Assembly: GCA_030248135.1 (NCBI GenBank)
Contig: JASANC010005724.1
Coordinates: 1 to 64,000, forward strand
Origin: Theristus sp. LFF4_11
Lineage: Eukaryota; Nematoda; Chromadorea; Monhysterida; Xyalidae
Reading direction: 5' to 3'
DNA length: 64,000 bases
Part shown: positions 12,201 to 26,300 of the stretch, piece by piece
How positions within the stretch are numbered: the first letter of the stretch is position 1
How the letters are laid out: each line of letters begins with the position of its first letter
The notes under the pieces: model-generated
Seen by the model: only the letters and a program-made list of their open reading frames with translations
What the model was told of the DNA's origin: nothing
The model's database searches: none
Program-made: the position numbers and the translations under genes

Positions 12201-14997
12201 CAGTGTTGCTCTGTACTTCTGCCACCTTGACCACACGAACGACTGTCTTTGGTTTATGGTGTAACCCTGTAATTTCATGCGAGCATGAGTTTTGATGCAC
12301 TGCATTGACTGACCAAAGGACATTTTGGAAACGAATATGGCTTGCGCTGTTATTCTTTCGTTCGGCTGTTTATTATTGTCACTCATTGTAGCGCATGATT
12401 ATCAGTTTATTGGACACAGAGACAATGGCCAAGTTTTACGGTCTTTTCTCAACCTCAATTCTTCAGCTCACGGTTGTTGCTTGCAATGATTACCGTACGC
12501 CACCCTTTTTAATGTTTTTCAGCTTCTTGATACGCATTCACCCGGAATGAGTTTCGACGCCAAGTCTTTCGTGAGAACTTCTCTTAATTTTTTGATTTTA
12601 CCATCTTTTTTTTCTGAATACAACCCCGCTAGTGCACTAATTTGTGCAATGTGTAGCTGGTGCAACAGTTGGTTCAGTAGCACGTGGAATTGAAATTGTT
12701 TCTGAGCACCAGACTCACTGTAGAAGCTCCAAAAAAGTATTTTCCGACTAAGGGTTACAACACTTTAGAACGACTACTAAACAAATTTGTTCAGCTGCTA
12801 CTGGTTAAGCGCCGGCCGGAAAAATGCTCTTAGGAGCTTCTGCGGTGAGTCTGGTGCTCAAAAACGCTCAGATTTTGAATTTACACGCTATTTTGGCAAT
12901 TATTGCAACTGAACCAACTACTGCAGCAATCATTGCACTCTTTCGCATGTCTTTGACCATTTATAACCCACCGTGGTTCCTTAGAATGTCTTGTTCCCAT
13001 TAATCCAAATAGCTACTTCATGGTACTCCATTGTAAAGGATGGAATGTGCATTTATCAAAATTTGTTTCTTTATATTGCTTGTTTCCTGATTCACGAACT
13101 TCGTACCTTTCTCGCTTTTGACGTAATAAGTTCACTACGTTACGTATTCTGCTATTGCGTGTTGTTTTGCATGCCTTTTGACTTGCCGATGTCAGACGGG
13201 CGGGAAAGCTCAAATCTTTCAAGGTTCTTTGAAGCGCGTGCCGTTCTTTAGTTTGTTTATTTCGTTTCCGGTGCATATACTACACGATGAGCATTGATTG
13301 TTGATTGTGCAACTGGCCGAATAATCAAGAAGTCCCAAGGGTTCGTGACCCTTTCGACCTCGAACAACGTACATATATATGTCATGATAGAAAGGAGAAG
13401 CCCCACAGGCTTATACAACAGAGAGACACAATATTGATGTTGTTGCTGCCGTCTAGCCATGCCTGAGCGCGGTGAGTTCTCTTTCAATCTTGTTGTATCA
13501 CACGTAACAACTGCTGAATAATTGGCTCGCGTCAATAGACTCCTTTCTAGTATTAACTATAGGGGTCTGCTAAACGTATTGTCGTGTAAGCGTGCTTGAA
13601 CATGCAAATGCACTCCATCACCATGTAATAAACAATCTTTGCAAAAAACGCCACACGACACACAGAAATAGCCCGATTTCTGCGTTAACAAGCGTGTCCT
13701 TTTGTGGGCGTGGTTTCTGTACACAGATGTACATGTAGCAGCGGGCCATCGGACCAAATGCTTTGATGTGCTGTGCGCCATCAAAAGAAGCTAGTTCGAC
13801 ACATGCTTGTAATTAAAATGGTTAGCAGTCTCAGTGTACTGCGGTCCAATTGAGTTATGTCAAAGACAGCAGCCTTTCGCGCATTGTGGCGGACACAGTT
13901 GTTTAGATGCGAATGTGGACCATGGACACGCTTTTGTTTTCCATGACCTTGTGACTTGTACATATCTCACGCGGCCTAGGAAACTCGTTTTTGTGCCAAG
14001 CGGGTTTACATGTTTTATAGTTTTACCGCACGGCGCGCACCGTCCAGCGTGGCAGGCTTCAATGCAGGCCACTTTGTCTGCACCGGTGCAACGTAGCGTC
14101 CAATTCTGCGTTCATTAGTCATTCACAGAGATTTTGTGATGTGATGTTATACACAACGTGCAGTTGTATGCGCGAATTCGTATCCTTCGATTCACAAGCT
14201 ATTTTTTTGTGTTTTCTATGACTGGTCCAGTTTTTTGTCAACATTTACCAGTTACCGGTCTAGCCCCGTCTACCTACAACAGCTCTATTGGCATGATTTT
14301 CTGTGTTTTCCCCAACGCGGTGTACTTATTTGAACTCTAAAAAATGTTCTGTTTTGAGGAAACAGAAAACAAATTATTATATTGAATTTATGTTGACAAT
14401 TTTTTCTGGCGCTTCATTATCATTGACATTTGCATGAGTATCTAGATACACGTTTAAGCGATGCTAATTTGTCAAGTGGTGCTTGTTCTCCAAAAAAACG
14501 CTTGCGTGTCCAGCGGTTCGTTGCTTGCATTGTGTTCTCAGGCAGACAAACGCCGCGGGCGATCAGCAACGCCCGAATAAAAGAGCAACACAGGAAATCT
14601 TTAGTAAAAAGTCAACAACACTTGTTTGAGCACGTGCATATCGTAACACTGAGCCCACTGTGAATACGCCACAAATGCGTAGATGTGCTTGTGCTGCAAA
14701 TGTATCACGAACTTGTATACGGTACTGTCTAAATAATATTTGTGACATTTTCTGATGTTATCTACCTTATATGTACAGTGTATCTCAGTAATACGCTGCG
14801 CCATATCGAACTGACCATTACCGGTTTATTCTTGCCTTTATTCTCGAACTTCTGTTTGTTGACTTTTGCAAACTTTTACTTTTTATAACATTTGGATAAC
14901 TCCAACAAATAAGGCAATAAGTTCAGTAGAATGTTTTCTATTATTGTTTATTTAATCGTTTAACTCTGGGGAGTATGGACATTGTTTATGATTTCAG
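9234..14997. other. Stretch with no firm gene; weak Q/T-rich frame and simple repeats
   Basis: No exon is well supported. An open frame at 10573-10866 (+) is Q-, T- and R-rich and ends in a possible donor, but it has no recognised domain and overlaps equally long frames on the other strand, so it is not called. A strong polypyrimidine acceptor ends at 10104, followed by only 16 codons in the phase required by the upstream gene. Simple repeats: a CA run at 10366-10381 and a C-rich run of CCCCCA units at 11191-11220. A small inverted-repeat element at 12703-12860 is listed separately. Confidence 0.5.
12703..12860. mobile_element. MITE-like inverted-repeat element (about 158 bp)
   Basis: TGAGCACCAGACTCACTG at the left is mirrored by CGGTGAGTCTGGTGCTCA at the right, and the pairing continues inward (AGAAGCTCC against GGAGCTTCT). 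Further out, GTTGGTTCAGTAGC (12669-12682) has a looser inverted partner near 12905-12925, so the full palindrome may span about 12655-12930. It has no coding capacity. No target duplication was recognised. Confidence 0.55.
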
Positions 14998-15101
14998 AAT
15001 TATCATTATTACATCTTCTACCTAGCGTGCAAATCTCGCACCTGCTCCCAAGAGACCCGTTCTCAATTTCGGACAGCAGTCATAGTAAAACCCAAACTGA
15101 A
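14998..15101 (+). CDS. Doubtful orphan exon
   Basis: A good acceptor (TTTATGATTTCAG) ends at 14997 and is followed by an open frame. In the phase left by the exon ending at 9233 it reads ELSLLHLLPSVQISHLLP and then a serine/threonine-rich stretch. A possible GTTCGC donor follows at 15102. It could belong to the membrane-protein gene upstream (phase 1 agrees) or to the missing 5' part of the ETS gene (it would leave phase 0, as that gene needs). Neither is shown. Length and composition alone do not distinguish it from a chance frame. Confidence 0.2.
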
Positions 15102-18100
15102 GTTCGCTGTCGAATAATGACAACTCAGCCAAGTGTGCATCCTTTGGCCTGCTACTACATGTGTTTTATGCGTGTCTGCCTGATCTTTTTTATTTTATGC
15201 AATGAGTGAAATTGCGGCACACTTGAGTAAACAAGATTTATTTTAACAGACAACAGTTGAATTAAATCAAGTTTCATGTGTCCATGATCAATCATTGGTA
15301 TGAATATGAACCGTTCACGTACAGCCGCACCAGATGAGTATGTTTCTCCCACTCACTGATAACTGCATGACAACCATAAAAACCAGTCGAAAAGTTCTAC
15401 TTATTTGCGCTTTTCTCTGACAATATAAAGTTTAAAATTAGACCGTGGGAGCAGGCAGCTCGACTATCCCAACTTTCAAAAAACTCAACATCTCAAACTA
15501 CGTACTTACATACTAACTGACATTGGCATTGTTGCTGATATACAGTTGTAGTGGTAGTCCATGTTACCGTTTAATTTCTCAATTATCAATTCAGTCAGTT
15601 TATTTTCAAAAGAAAATCTGTAGCCCATCCTGTTTGTTAAAATTCCGCTATAGTTTTGTACTTGATGTTTAGTTTTTTTGATTCATAATACCGTGGCTAG
15701 TTTTGTGGAATGTTTCCAATTGAAGTTGCATTTTTCTTGCAAAACGTCGTCAATTTGCGAAAACAAATAAACCGTCATTTTCCAACCTTGATGTCGTGCT
15801 CATAAACCCAAATATTTGAAACATATCTTTCACAACTTCAATCCAGTATCTTGTACAGGTAATTGTTATACCCCACAGGTAATAACAGAACGCGCCGCGC
15901 ACGCATATCAAACAGCGCATCTGCCACACTTCATTTATTGTCAAACTTTGAACTCGAGCGACAAACTCAATATTCTGCTTTCAAAGGATGAGTTGACACA
16001 AATCGAGCATGCATGTGCGTGGGTGACCGACACATGTGTTGATTTACGACGTTACAGTGTACTTGTACATTCGCTGTCTGTCTGTTGTTCTCTACTGAAT
16101 TAGCCGGTGAACTAGATTTCCGACCAATTTCATTTATCAGGAAAGAAAACACACTCAATAATAAGGGTAGAAACGGGACTAGTGTCGGTGTTACTCAATC
16201 AAACACAAACACAGACAGAGACACACTTGCCACAAGTTTTAATGTCCAAAACGTGTGCATATGAAGCGTTCAACGAACACACACTGACCAAGATCATCCG
16301 TAACTCAATGTTAATAAAAATTTTCTCGCTGAGATATCAAATTTTGTGTCTAAATTGTAGTCGTGTAATTTCTGGCGTGTAATACGGCTTAGATAAATGT
16401 TTGCTACCTCACCCAATCCATGCAAATTTACGGTGGACTGTTTCCGAAGGGCGAATCCAATTTTAAACAGATATAACTTACGCCACATTGAACAATATTT
16501 TGCGCTATATTTATAGTGCAGCCTCAAGAGATACATGTAACGTATATCAAATCTCTAAGTCTATTTAGGTCTCGCCCAGTCAACTTTCTGACCAAATGAC
16601 TTCTTCCACAGGTGCTCCATTAGTACATTACACGTTGTACATACGCATGTCCACAAATTTTTGGTACATGAACTATTTAGTGTTTAAGGAAGAGTGTTTC
16701 TAAAAAATACATCAAGTTTAGTGCAGGAAGTTTTTGACCAACGCCCAACATGTATGTTGCTTACATAATCTTCCTTGAATCACTATTTCTTACATGACAA
16801 AGTCGACATATTCCTGTTTTGATATAAAAAGCTAGCAATTCATTTTTTACCATTGCTATAATACTGTGTTGACATTTCCATAGTGTTGTTACTCACACAA
16901 ACACCACACAAATGGTTTTAGGTGGCTGCACCGTTCGAAACTTCTAGCGTCCATATGCTCAACATTAATTCGTCGAAAAGCACCGGACGTGCAAAATAAT
17001 AACATCGGTCGTAAACTCTCGCTCGCGCGCTTCTTTGCATTTGCGTGGTTGGTAGCGACGTGGCAGCTAGTCATAAAGAGCTAACTAATAACAAACAGCA
17101 CCACTGGCGCCGCCCCACACCATATGATCAAAATGTTAACAAATACACAGTAGCTATAGTGTCAAAGCCTCTTAGCATGGCAATACTGCGCACAGGTGTC
17201 TGCCATATGATTGACCGAAACTTTACTCCCGATACCATACTAGAAACCCACGGGTTTTTTAATCACGTCCCTCTGCATTGAGGGACCGAACTTTACATTT
17301 TTTTAAACCCAAAATGCCACTTCTAAGTTTCAGGCACTCGCATCAAATAGCGAGGGCAAAACTACGTCAGAAAATTAACAAGTAAAGTATCAAGTAAAGT
17401 TTTCAAAACATACTTGAAACATCTGTATGTGCAAAAACAAGTGTGACAACTTACACGGTTTAAAAACTTTATAACTATTGACATGAACAGGTTATGACAC
17501 AGTACAACACCAACAGCATGTCAAATGCCGTATCACTCAGTAGCTCAAAAAACAATAATGAATACATGTGCCCTGCGGTCAAATGGTACGACCATCTTCA
17601 CGATATAAGTGAATTATCGCCGGATATCTCTTTAAACCGCTTTACTTAGTTACTTATTGTTATTGACAAATGTAATATCGGAAGTCTTGAAATAATTGCC
17701 AAGCAATACGAACTCATTGATACGATGATCGTTAGAGAAGCGAATCCACAAGTTTCAATGGCCTGACATGCGATAATAATAGCAATGCGACTTTCAATCG
17801 TAGCTGTCATTTCTTCATTCATTCAGTCATTGATATGTTGAGCGCTGTGTGATGCCGTGCGTGCGTGTGTAACCTTGACGCTCTCGGGGTGTTGCGGTTG
17901 AGGGAGAGGTGAGTTTGCATATTGTTTTCACTCAGATCTACTCTTGCTGAAAGTATCATACAGTGCAGTGTGCAGTGTTAGAGGGCGAATACACGCGTTC
18001 TTGCCACTGCTAATTGGCCACACCGATTGTGCTGTGCCCGATGGTGAAAACAGACTTCATTCACTATAACAACCATAACACTTGCCTCTATTGCACACCA

Positions 18101-19763
18101 CAATGATACTCAGTGCCAATCACCACTTGTTGTTTATGTTTATTATTGCCACTACAAGTCAGCCATTTTGGTGATCGTTGTTTCTTATTTTCAATCCTCC
18201 TTCATGTAATTCAGATACCTCATTGATTCACATGGGTTAGCAACACACTAGTCTCTCATCATATCCGATTTTGCTTTGGACGCATATAATGTTGCTCTCA
18301 ACAAATATTAAAATCAAGATCTATGTACAATACAAGTGATGGTGATTTGCCGTTTTTCAGTATGCTAAGCCTGATTGTGGTTTTCAGTGTCGCTGTACAA
18401 GTGTATGGAAAATTACAGTAAAAACATTTTTTCCTTCCGTTTTTGGCACAAATCTCCTTGCCAATTGAACTGCTCGGAAATTTTCACGTGTGTTCCAATA
18501 TTTAAACAAGTTATTTCACACATTTGTTCATTCTTCACTGATCTGACAGTAGTTTTTCTCATATTCTTAGACGGTACTTGCTGATCTGCATGTCTTTTGT
18601 GCGTTAAGATTCGAGGGATTATGTTATGTTGTTTACCGTGATTCATTTATTACAATTCATGAACATATTGTGGGCGAGGTTCTTTTTTGTCAGACAGTTT
18701 TTGTGAGCATTTTTGTCCTCTATCTCAATAACAGTTATTCTGCTCCATTTTAAAAATAGCAGAAACCAACCTTCACTGGGGTGGATGGATACTGTTAATG
18801 ATTTCTTTCCTTTCGGATTAAGCCGACGTTGAGTCATGTGACTCAGTTACGGGGACCAGTTTGTACATTTAGGTCTGACTTGTTCGTGAAGGCGTTGTCA
18901 GCATTTTTACAAGATTTTTATTCTGGTTCTTTTGTTGGTGTGATTATTCTATTCTGGTAGTATGATTGCAAAAATCGCCAATCATCGTTTGTTTTGTTTT
19001 CAAGCTTATTCAGTTCAAAAATCTGCAGTTCGATGCTGGCCTTCCTGGGTTTGTTTTTCAAAATCCGTTATGCAAATGTCCATTTGAACTGCATGAACAC
19101 AATAGAAACTGTTATTAATTTTGATGAAAAAACCTAACATACAAAACAAGAGGCCTTTTTTCTGACATCAAGCTCAGAATGCAACGGATGTGCATTCAAC
19201 GCTGTTACACACAATAATACAATAGAAGCTCAATCGTGACAGTTTTTCTGTGAAGATGCTCATGAATTCTGCTCCATGACATGTGTTTTTATCGTTCATT
19301 TTTCCGACGCTCTTATTCCTTGCGCTTGTTGCATCAAATCTTGAACAACAACCTTGTTGCTGAGGGCTACAATTGTTCGTGTTTTACATTTAAAATACAT
19401 GCCACGTGCCGAACTGGTTGTAAGTGCACGAGCCCTTTGAAACCGCCGCTCACAGGTTATTACTGTTACCGTAGTCCGACCATTTGGTGCTACATGCAGT
19501 ATTTTCAACTCGCCATTCAACGTGTCTTATTTTACCGCTTAAAGTAAACTGGCACTAGAACTTGTGTAGGGCAAAATGTTGTTGCCGCAACGTGTGCTGA
19601 ATCCAGTGATACGTTTCATCCTGTTCTTATGTGTAGCTCGCCACTTTATTCTGTTAGGTGTTAGGTGATATGTTCAGACAGATTTCTTTCATTCTGTCAT
19701 GATTTTGTGCGGCATGAAATGGCAATGCTGAAATGCTGCTATATTTTTTTCACTGTCTTCTAG
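15102..19763. other. Non-coding stretch upstream of the ETS exons
   Basis: No convincing exon or mobile element was seen on either strand. Because the first recognisable ETS exon begins in phase 0 without an ATG, this interval or one further upstream must hold at least one 5' exon and the promoter. Their position could not be determined by eye. Confidence 0.5.
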
Positions 19764-22254
19764 CCAATCATCAGTACTGCTCTTACAGATACCAACGTTA
19801 CAAGCTTATTGCCACTGACTCCCGGTACGAATCGAGCAGTTGCTGAAGTATTGAAAAGCAGCTTTGCAGCCTTCGACCAGCATCGTCAACGGCAGTGCAT
19901 TCCAATAAGTAAGTTCGGTGTTCCACTGGTGTTCACTGAGTATCAGCTGTATTACTACTGGTACCGGTATTGTTGACTTCGTTTAACATGGCTGATTGGT
20001 TACGTTGTTCAGTTTGATGAAGCTTTTCCTAAAAAGCTTTAAACTCTCTGCAGATCCGCATCAGTGGACAAACGCGCACGTTCGAGAGTGGCTGAAGTGG
20101 GTGGTGTCAGAGTTCAAGTTGAACGCCTCATCTGTTCGCTTCGATCAAATCGCCTCGCTAGACGGCACTCGTCTGTGTCAACTGTCGAAAACGGAATTCA
20201 GCGCGCTAACTCCGCCCGTCGTTAGCGACATTTGCTGGGAGCACTTGGAGATGATGAAAAAAGGTTGGTACACATCGTCCTCTACGAGAAGTCAGACATG
20301 CTTTTGTACTCAATATGTTTTGTCAACAAATTGTGCCATTTTCGCAGCGATCCAAATCAAAGGGGTAAGTGAATGTGTGGTGACGAATCAGAGTAACGCA
20401 CACGTCAAACATAACATGACATATTTGCATGATGTTGCAGACTTTGAACCGCAGTGTTCACAGTGGGGCCAACAACAGCCAGCATCGCAGCATTCGCCGG
20501 ACAGTGGGCGTGGCAGTACCGGCGAACCATCGATGTCCTCCTACTGCGTCAAACCAGAAACCGGTTGGTTTTGCAAATGTAATAAAAAACGAAATGCTGC
20601 TTGCACGCAAATAAACATTTGTGTATAATTTCGAGTTTATTCAGGACATTCATATTTTACACAAAAAATGGGTTACATCATCCTAATCTGCAACAAATGC
20701 TTTATGCTGATGTAGATAGTTGTTGCGGACAAACAGATTTTCAATTCTATCATTGCTCAAAACTGTTTTTAGCCATGGTGACTGTTAGATCATACGTGCC
20801 AATGAACGGTGACACTCCGAGCTGTCATTCGGATGGCGGCTCCGATTCGCATTCCGACAACAGTGGCCCGGTGATGCCTGACACAGTAACACCACATATT
20901 GGGCATACAAGCGTTCAGGCGGCCAACTACGCCTTTGATCCATTCGCTCGCGGAATGTCAAATTTTCCTGCTTCATTTGGTCGAGGTAACTATGTACACA
21001 GGGTTTTTTCAAATTCAACAACATAAAACTTCTTAACGACATCATTTCGCAGTCATCAAAAGCCCACAAGTCATCCATCACAGTCATTCAAACGTCCTCT
21101 TTTGAATTATACAACAGCGAAAATATCGCAGGTTGCAAAATGTCGCCACCGGCCGCTGACATGTCACCGTTGTTCACAAGCTCGGGAAACTACGGCAGTC
21201 TTGCAGCGACGGCAGTGTACACGCCATCAGCGACCATGAATGGACACATGTCGCCGCGCAGCGCCGCTGCGTACCATCAAAGTGATCGCTTCTCAATGCA
21301 CCCATCGTGGGCAACTTATGACGCTGCCTGTGCTTTGCCACCGCCACCGTTGGAGTACCATCCTGCACCGGCCTATGCAACTAATAGCCAACAGCCGACA
21401 TCACCGTTTGTTACACGTTACGATGGTGTTGCATCAGCAGCAACTCATCACGCACAAATGCATCAACAATCGATTCAACCAATGCACGAGCACCACCAAC
21501 AAGTGAACCATGTGGCTGCGGTGATGCACTGTACGCCCACACCACCACAACAACAACACGCTGCACAGCTGCCTGTCAACATGGTTGATCAGCCAAGACA
21601 CCTGTCGCCACCGTCGCCAGATATGACGATACCGCCTCTGACTAACTACACTGGTAAGTGACGACTGGCAACTTTGAACGAGAACAATTGAAATTTGCGA
21701 TCTGACCGCTTTACCCTGCATCGTCGTCAATTTGATGTTGAGCAATCGATGATGACATTTACTTATGGTACCTGTTATAGGTTCCGGTCCGATTCAACTG
21801 TGGCAGTTCTTATTAGAACTGTTGATGCAAGAGTCGTCTAATCATTGCATTTGCTGGACGGGCAACGGTTGGGAGTTTAAACTGATAGAGCCAGACGAAG
21901 TTGCTCGCCTTTGGGGAGTCCGAAAGAATAAACCAAAGGTACATTGATTTTCATAAATTTAACCACTCACTAGCCCTGAATCAGACTACAGTTAACTACA
22001 GATTTAGAATACACTTGAATTAAAGTATTGAATTATTCAGCAAAAAAAACTTCCAGATGAACTACGAAAAACTGTCACGGGGTCTTCGCTACTATTATGA
22101 CAAGAATATTATTCACAAAACGGCCGGCAAGCGCTACGTGTATCGATTCGTCATCGATCTGAAGCACATGCTCGGTGGTCGTAGCGCCGAACAGATCCAT
22201 CGAGAACTCAATGTAAAACAGGAGTCGACAGAATGCTGCGGATTCAACTCTTAA
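19764..22254 (+). CDS. pnt: ETS-domain transcription factor, Pointed-P2/ETS1-ETS2 type (5' incomplete)
   Basis: Seven exons join in consistent phase: 19764-19908, 20054-20263, 20441-20563, 20773-20985, 21132-21653, 21781-21938 and 22057-22254 (TAA), giving 522 residues without the N-terminus. Residues 17-20 are PLTP, inside [18 protein letters not shown]. In Pointed-P2 and ETS1/2 this position carries the threonine phosphorylated by Ras/ERK MAP kinase. The Pointed (SAM-type) domain follows to about residue 118 ([15 protein letters not shown], then [12 protein letters not shown]). Residues about 119-404 are a low-complexity linker rich in S, P, Q, H and Y, the usual place of the activation region. 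The ETS domain covers about 405-494. It begins [15 protein letters not shown] and has the recognition helix [10 protein letters not shown] (462-471), in which R465 and R468 contact the GGAA core. The protein ends soon after the domain. Expected role: nuclear, sequence-specific activator acting at the end of receptor tyrosine kinase signalling. Orthology to Pointed/ETS1 is well supported; the symbol is by resemblance. At least one upstream exon is missing. Confidence 0.93.
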
Positions 22255-23324
22255 ACTTAACATTTTCCCCTAACACAAGCGATTCTAAAATTTGATCTTA
22301 AGTCTTCTCTGTGAACAACGGCTATTTATTTTGTGTTGCTTGTATTGTTGTTTTTTTAACTGAGTTGTATCTATTTATTGTACGTTTTATTGTTGCCACA
22401 TATTTAAATGGGAACTTTATTACATTTAACCAGCATTGTTTTGATTTAAAAACATTACGAACTGCACAATCTTCATTTTCCAAAATGTGGTTAGCTGTCC
22501 CCAGGGTTTCGCTGGCCCACTTCGTTAGTTAGTGCCTTTATTATCGTTATTTCTTATTGTTATGTATTTAGCACGGTAACAAACATAGTGACTAATGATG
22601 CTGTATCAACTTGAACACATTTTTTAAAATGGTTGATCTGAAAGCTCACAATAATTCTCCCAGCTCGATCAAATTTCTTGTTTATAGCATGCGACTTGTT
22701 TGTACACAGAAGCGATGATAACAATAACGAGAACCTAATTGTAATGTTATGCGTTTTTCGTCTTTTGACAAGCTGACATGACTTCACTTCACTTACCGTA
22801 TATCCCAAATTGAGAAGTGCCGATTGAGAATGTGTGCTTTATTATTCTGAATGGGTGTTTTTGTTTGTGCTTTTGCTTCTGATAATTTTTGTGAACGACA
22901 CAGCAGACACCTTAGCGGACATTTTTGCTATGTCATTTGGAAACTTTTGGCTACTTTTTAATATGCATTTTTATAATTTGTCAATGAGCTAAGATGTCGA
23001 GGTCGTGCACATTGTGCGGCTTTTGTTAAAACTTAGAATTTTATTTTTAATTCATTAAGATTTGTATTTTACTGCACAATTTGTTTTTGTGATCCGTTGT
23101 GATTTACTACAATTGATTAGAACTTCTGACTTTCAAACTGAATTATTTTTTCACGATTTTGTTCAGTTTGTGTACATGATTTTGTTAGAAAGAAAAATAA
23201 GAACTGCGACAGAAAAAGTATAAAAGTGATTTACACAAACACAAAGCTTTATGCATAACAAAAAGACGATGTACGAAACAGCAGTATCACATACAAATTT
23301 AACTTTAGAAAGGGATGAAGGAAA
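22255..23324. other. Convergent intergenic region between the ETS gene and the GPCR
   Basis: About 1.07 kb between the two stop codons, holding the 3' untranslated regions of both genes. It is AT-rich with no protein-like open frame, no terminal repeats and no simple-sequence array. The 3' ends face each other, so their transcripts may overlap, but no polyadenylation site was assigned with confidence. Confidence 0.6.
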
Positions 23325-26300
23325 TTAAGGAAGATCAGGCCCCATTTTCATGCAATGGCATTCGATCAACTTGACGAGTGTCGAACAAAGTTGCAATTTA
23401 AGACTTGGACTCCAAAAAACGTATAAATTAAATAGTAAAAGGTAGTGCAAATAGTGCAGAGCATAGGCAGCTGCTTGCAGTATGTCGTAACCCATTGTTC
23501 TTTGTTGACCTTTTGCAATCATACGCAGCAAGTAAAACGGTGCGTTCAAAAGTACGAACAGCGTTGTCACAGTGAGCAATATGCGCGTCAGCTTTAAATC
23601 AGTTACACCCATCATCGCTTGTCGTCGTTTACCACTTTGCACTCTGATGTTACTCTTTTTCTTTTTTTCGTCATCGTTATTATTGTTATTGTTGTTGTCT
23701 TCGAAACAGTCGTTAATGTTGCCATTGTTGTGCAGTTGGAGGCGTGGATTCAATTGGTTTAAGATCACCACTCGTTTACTTGAACTACTATTCGATGGAA
23801 GCATCGTTGATTTTGTGCTCTTCCGCACGGTCGTTTGATTGACATTCGTTTCCATTAGATTGTACTGCTCACATGACTCACCACCAACACCTGTTTGTCG
23901 ATTAACTGGTGTTCTTGTGCAACAAGCGTTCAACGGCAGGCTTTCCGGATGCCTTCGTGCATTCGATTCATTGCTGTTGCTGTAATCCACGGGCGAATGA
24001 ACGTGTTCTTGCTGGTGCTCGTCATTGGCGGCTACTGGCATGGCGAGCTCATCCGAAATGGTTGCCTCAAAGCGTACGTGGTATGCTAATTTCATTCGGA
24101 CGTACTTTTGATACTGGCACACTGTGGCTGAGTTGAGCACTACAATTATTACAATCGGCAGCATCAACGAAAATACATCTTCAAACCGCGACATCACAAA
24201 AATGAGCGTAGCGTAAGTTGGATTGCTGTCACAGTGAGTCCCAACTGAGGTCGCTACAAACAAGATCCACATGTTCATACTGACCGCAATAAAGACCAAC
24301 GCCAACAATAATCGTCGCATAACAGCAGGCCTGAAGCAACAGGAAAACCTCTGAACTTCGAATAGTGTACGTATATTATCAAATTACGTTTTGGTGTGCC
24401 TAATTTAGTTCTCTATGTAATGTGTATCAGATACGTTTAGTGTGCGAGATTTGCGTGTTTTTCACACTATAGCTCTGATTTATAGGTCCAATTTAAAGGA
24501 ATTGAAGTGTTCACTGTGAAACAATCTGGGGTTTTGATTTTGGCGTGACAAAACGGAAGCTAACAACTGGCGTTTCAAATGCCAGCCAAACACCAATTTT
24601 TAAAACTAACACCCAGGTGGGCGTTTGTACTGGGTGTTTGTAAAGAAAATATAATAGTACGTAAATTGAACGTAGCGCTCAGCTTATTAGCTTTTTTTGG
24701 TAGCCCACCACACGCGTAAAAACCTGACTGCTAATTTTAAAAAAAATCTAGTTTTTTGTCTGGCGTTTCACAATTGAAAACGCCAGCTGGCGTTCTGTAG
24801 CGGTGATCGAAACGCCAGATTTTTCAGTGTTTGAAAATGTCAACAGCATTGAAAATCCAGGAACCGTCAGGGCTTCATCTAAGAGAGCCTAAAACTGCGA
24901 TTTTTTGTTCAGCAATTCAGCAAGCAACGTTAATCGTTAAAGGTTTACCCCTGAGTACCTAGGGATGGAGCCGGTTCCGGTCCGGATTCCGGATTCCGGA
25001 TTCCGGCGCCTAAAATTAGATCCGGATCCGGTCCGGATTCCGGCGCAATTTTGCCGGATCCGGCCGGATCCGGCCGGAATGGCCGAGACCCGCGAATTAA
25101 CAAGTTAATTCCTCCGTTTCAGAGCTGTTCAATGGTTTGACAAATTTGTTTCGGTGCTTTGTTGGTTTTGTTGTTGTCATTTGACATGTGATCAGTGAGC
25201 GTTGCTTTAGTTTAGTGTTCTGTTCAATGGTAAATGGTTCACAGCTTTTGTCTTGAGTGGTAAACTTATGTGCAGCATCGTCCACTTTAAAAAACGTGGC
25301 TGCCAGCATTTGGCCGACGTTGTTGATGAACAATAGCAGGTTTTTTTTAAATCAGCCATTTTCGTTGGTCATATTCAGTTAGCTGTCAAACAGTTGCTTT
25401 TTTGTGAGCCCCAGAACACCAGCGATTTTAGCAGGGTCCCGTCACTGCCGACACGGGAATGTTGCCATGATGCGGGCCATAGCTTTTTTTGCGCCTACAT
25501 TGGTCAAATTGGGTCATCGACCGCTCAAAATAATCGCACGGGCACAAAGAATTTGTTTTCGGCCTTAAAAACGTTTTTGGCCCAAAATAATTATTACTTT
25601 TGGCCAAAAAACCGATTTTTGAAGAAAAATAGCCTTGATTTTTTAAATTGTTTCATTTTTTTTAAAAACATAGTTGGGTTACAAAAAAACAAAGTAAATA
25701 GCAACGTGCTAGAGACGTGTGCGCAACTGAAAAAAAATAAACCAGGCTCAGACTATGACCTGGGTAAGTGCCGCGCACAAAACAATTCAAAATTTTGCAA
25801 AATTGCTCATTTTCAAATGTTCAAAAGTCTCCGGAAAACGTCTTATGTAAAATTTAAAAAATACAAGTGCCCAGCACTAACGGCAGGTTGCTCCCACGTT
25901 GTTTTAAATTTTAACCAGCTTCAGACTAGGACTTATGAGACGGTAGTAACACGGAAACTCAAAATGACACCAAAAAGTGCCCATTTACCGACATTAAAAA
26001 GACTCCAGAAAACATGCCAAGCTTTCTTTTTGTGTCAAATCTATTCTATCATAAAGCCAACTTGTTGTCTCATTGAAATGACGTCCAACCAAGCTCAGAC
26101 TAGAACTGGTTTCACTGCCGCTCTGTCGAGAATGCTAAATTTCGTCGAAAATACGCCTCGCACAAAAAATATAAAAAAATCCAGAAAAATATAGACTCTT
26201 CAAATAAAAAAAACAAAGTAGATAGCGATATACTGCAGACGTGTGCGCAACTGAAAAAAATAAAATCGGGCTCAGACTATGACCTGTGTGAGTGCCGCGC

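Noticed and set aside
20348..20364. 17-nt micro-exon with good AG and GTAAGT borders between ETS exons 2 and 3
   Set aside because: Including it leaves phase 0 and puts the next exon in a frame that loses the Q/S-rich linker reading and later junctions. Direct joining of 20263 to 20441 keeps every downstream phase correct.
21053..21116. Alternative acceptor for ETS exon 5 (CAG at 21050-21052)
   Set aside because: In the required phase it meets a TGA after about 17 codons. The acceptor at 21131 continues the frame through to the ETS domain.
25394..26194. 266-codon open frame (+)
   Set aside because: It runs from the hAT sequence across the terminal repeat of the inserted element into the 524-bp array. 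It has no domain and is not conserved between array units.
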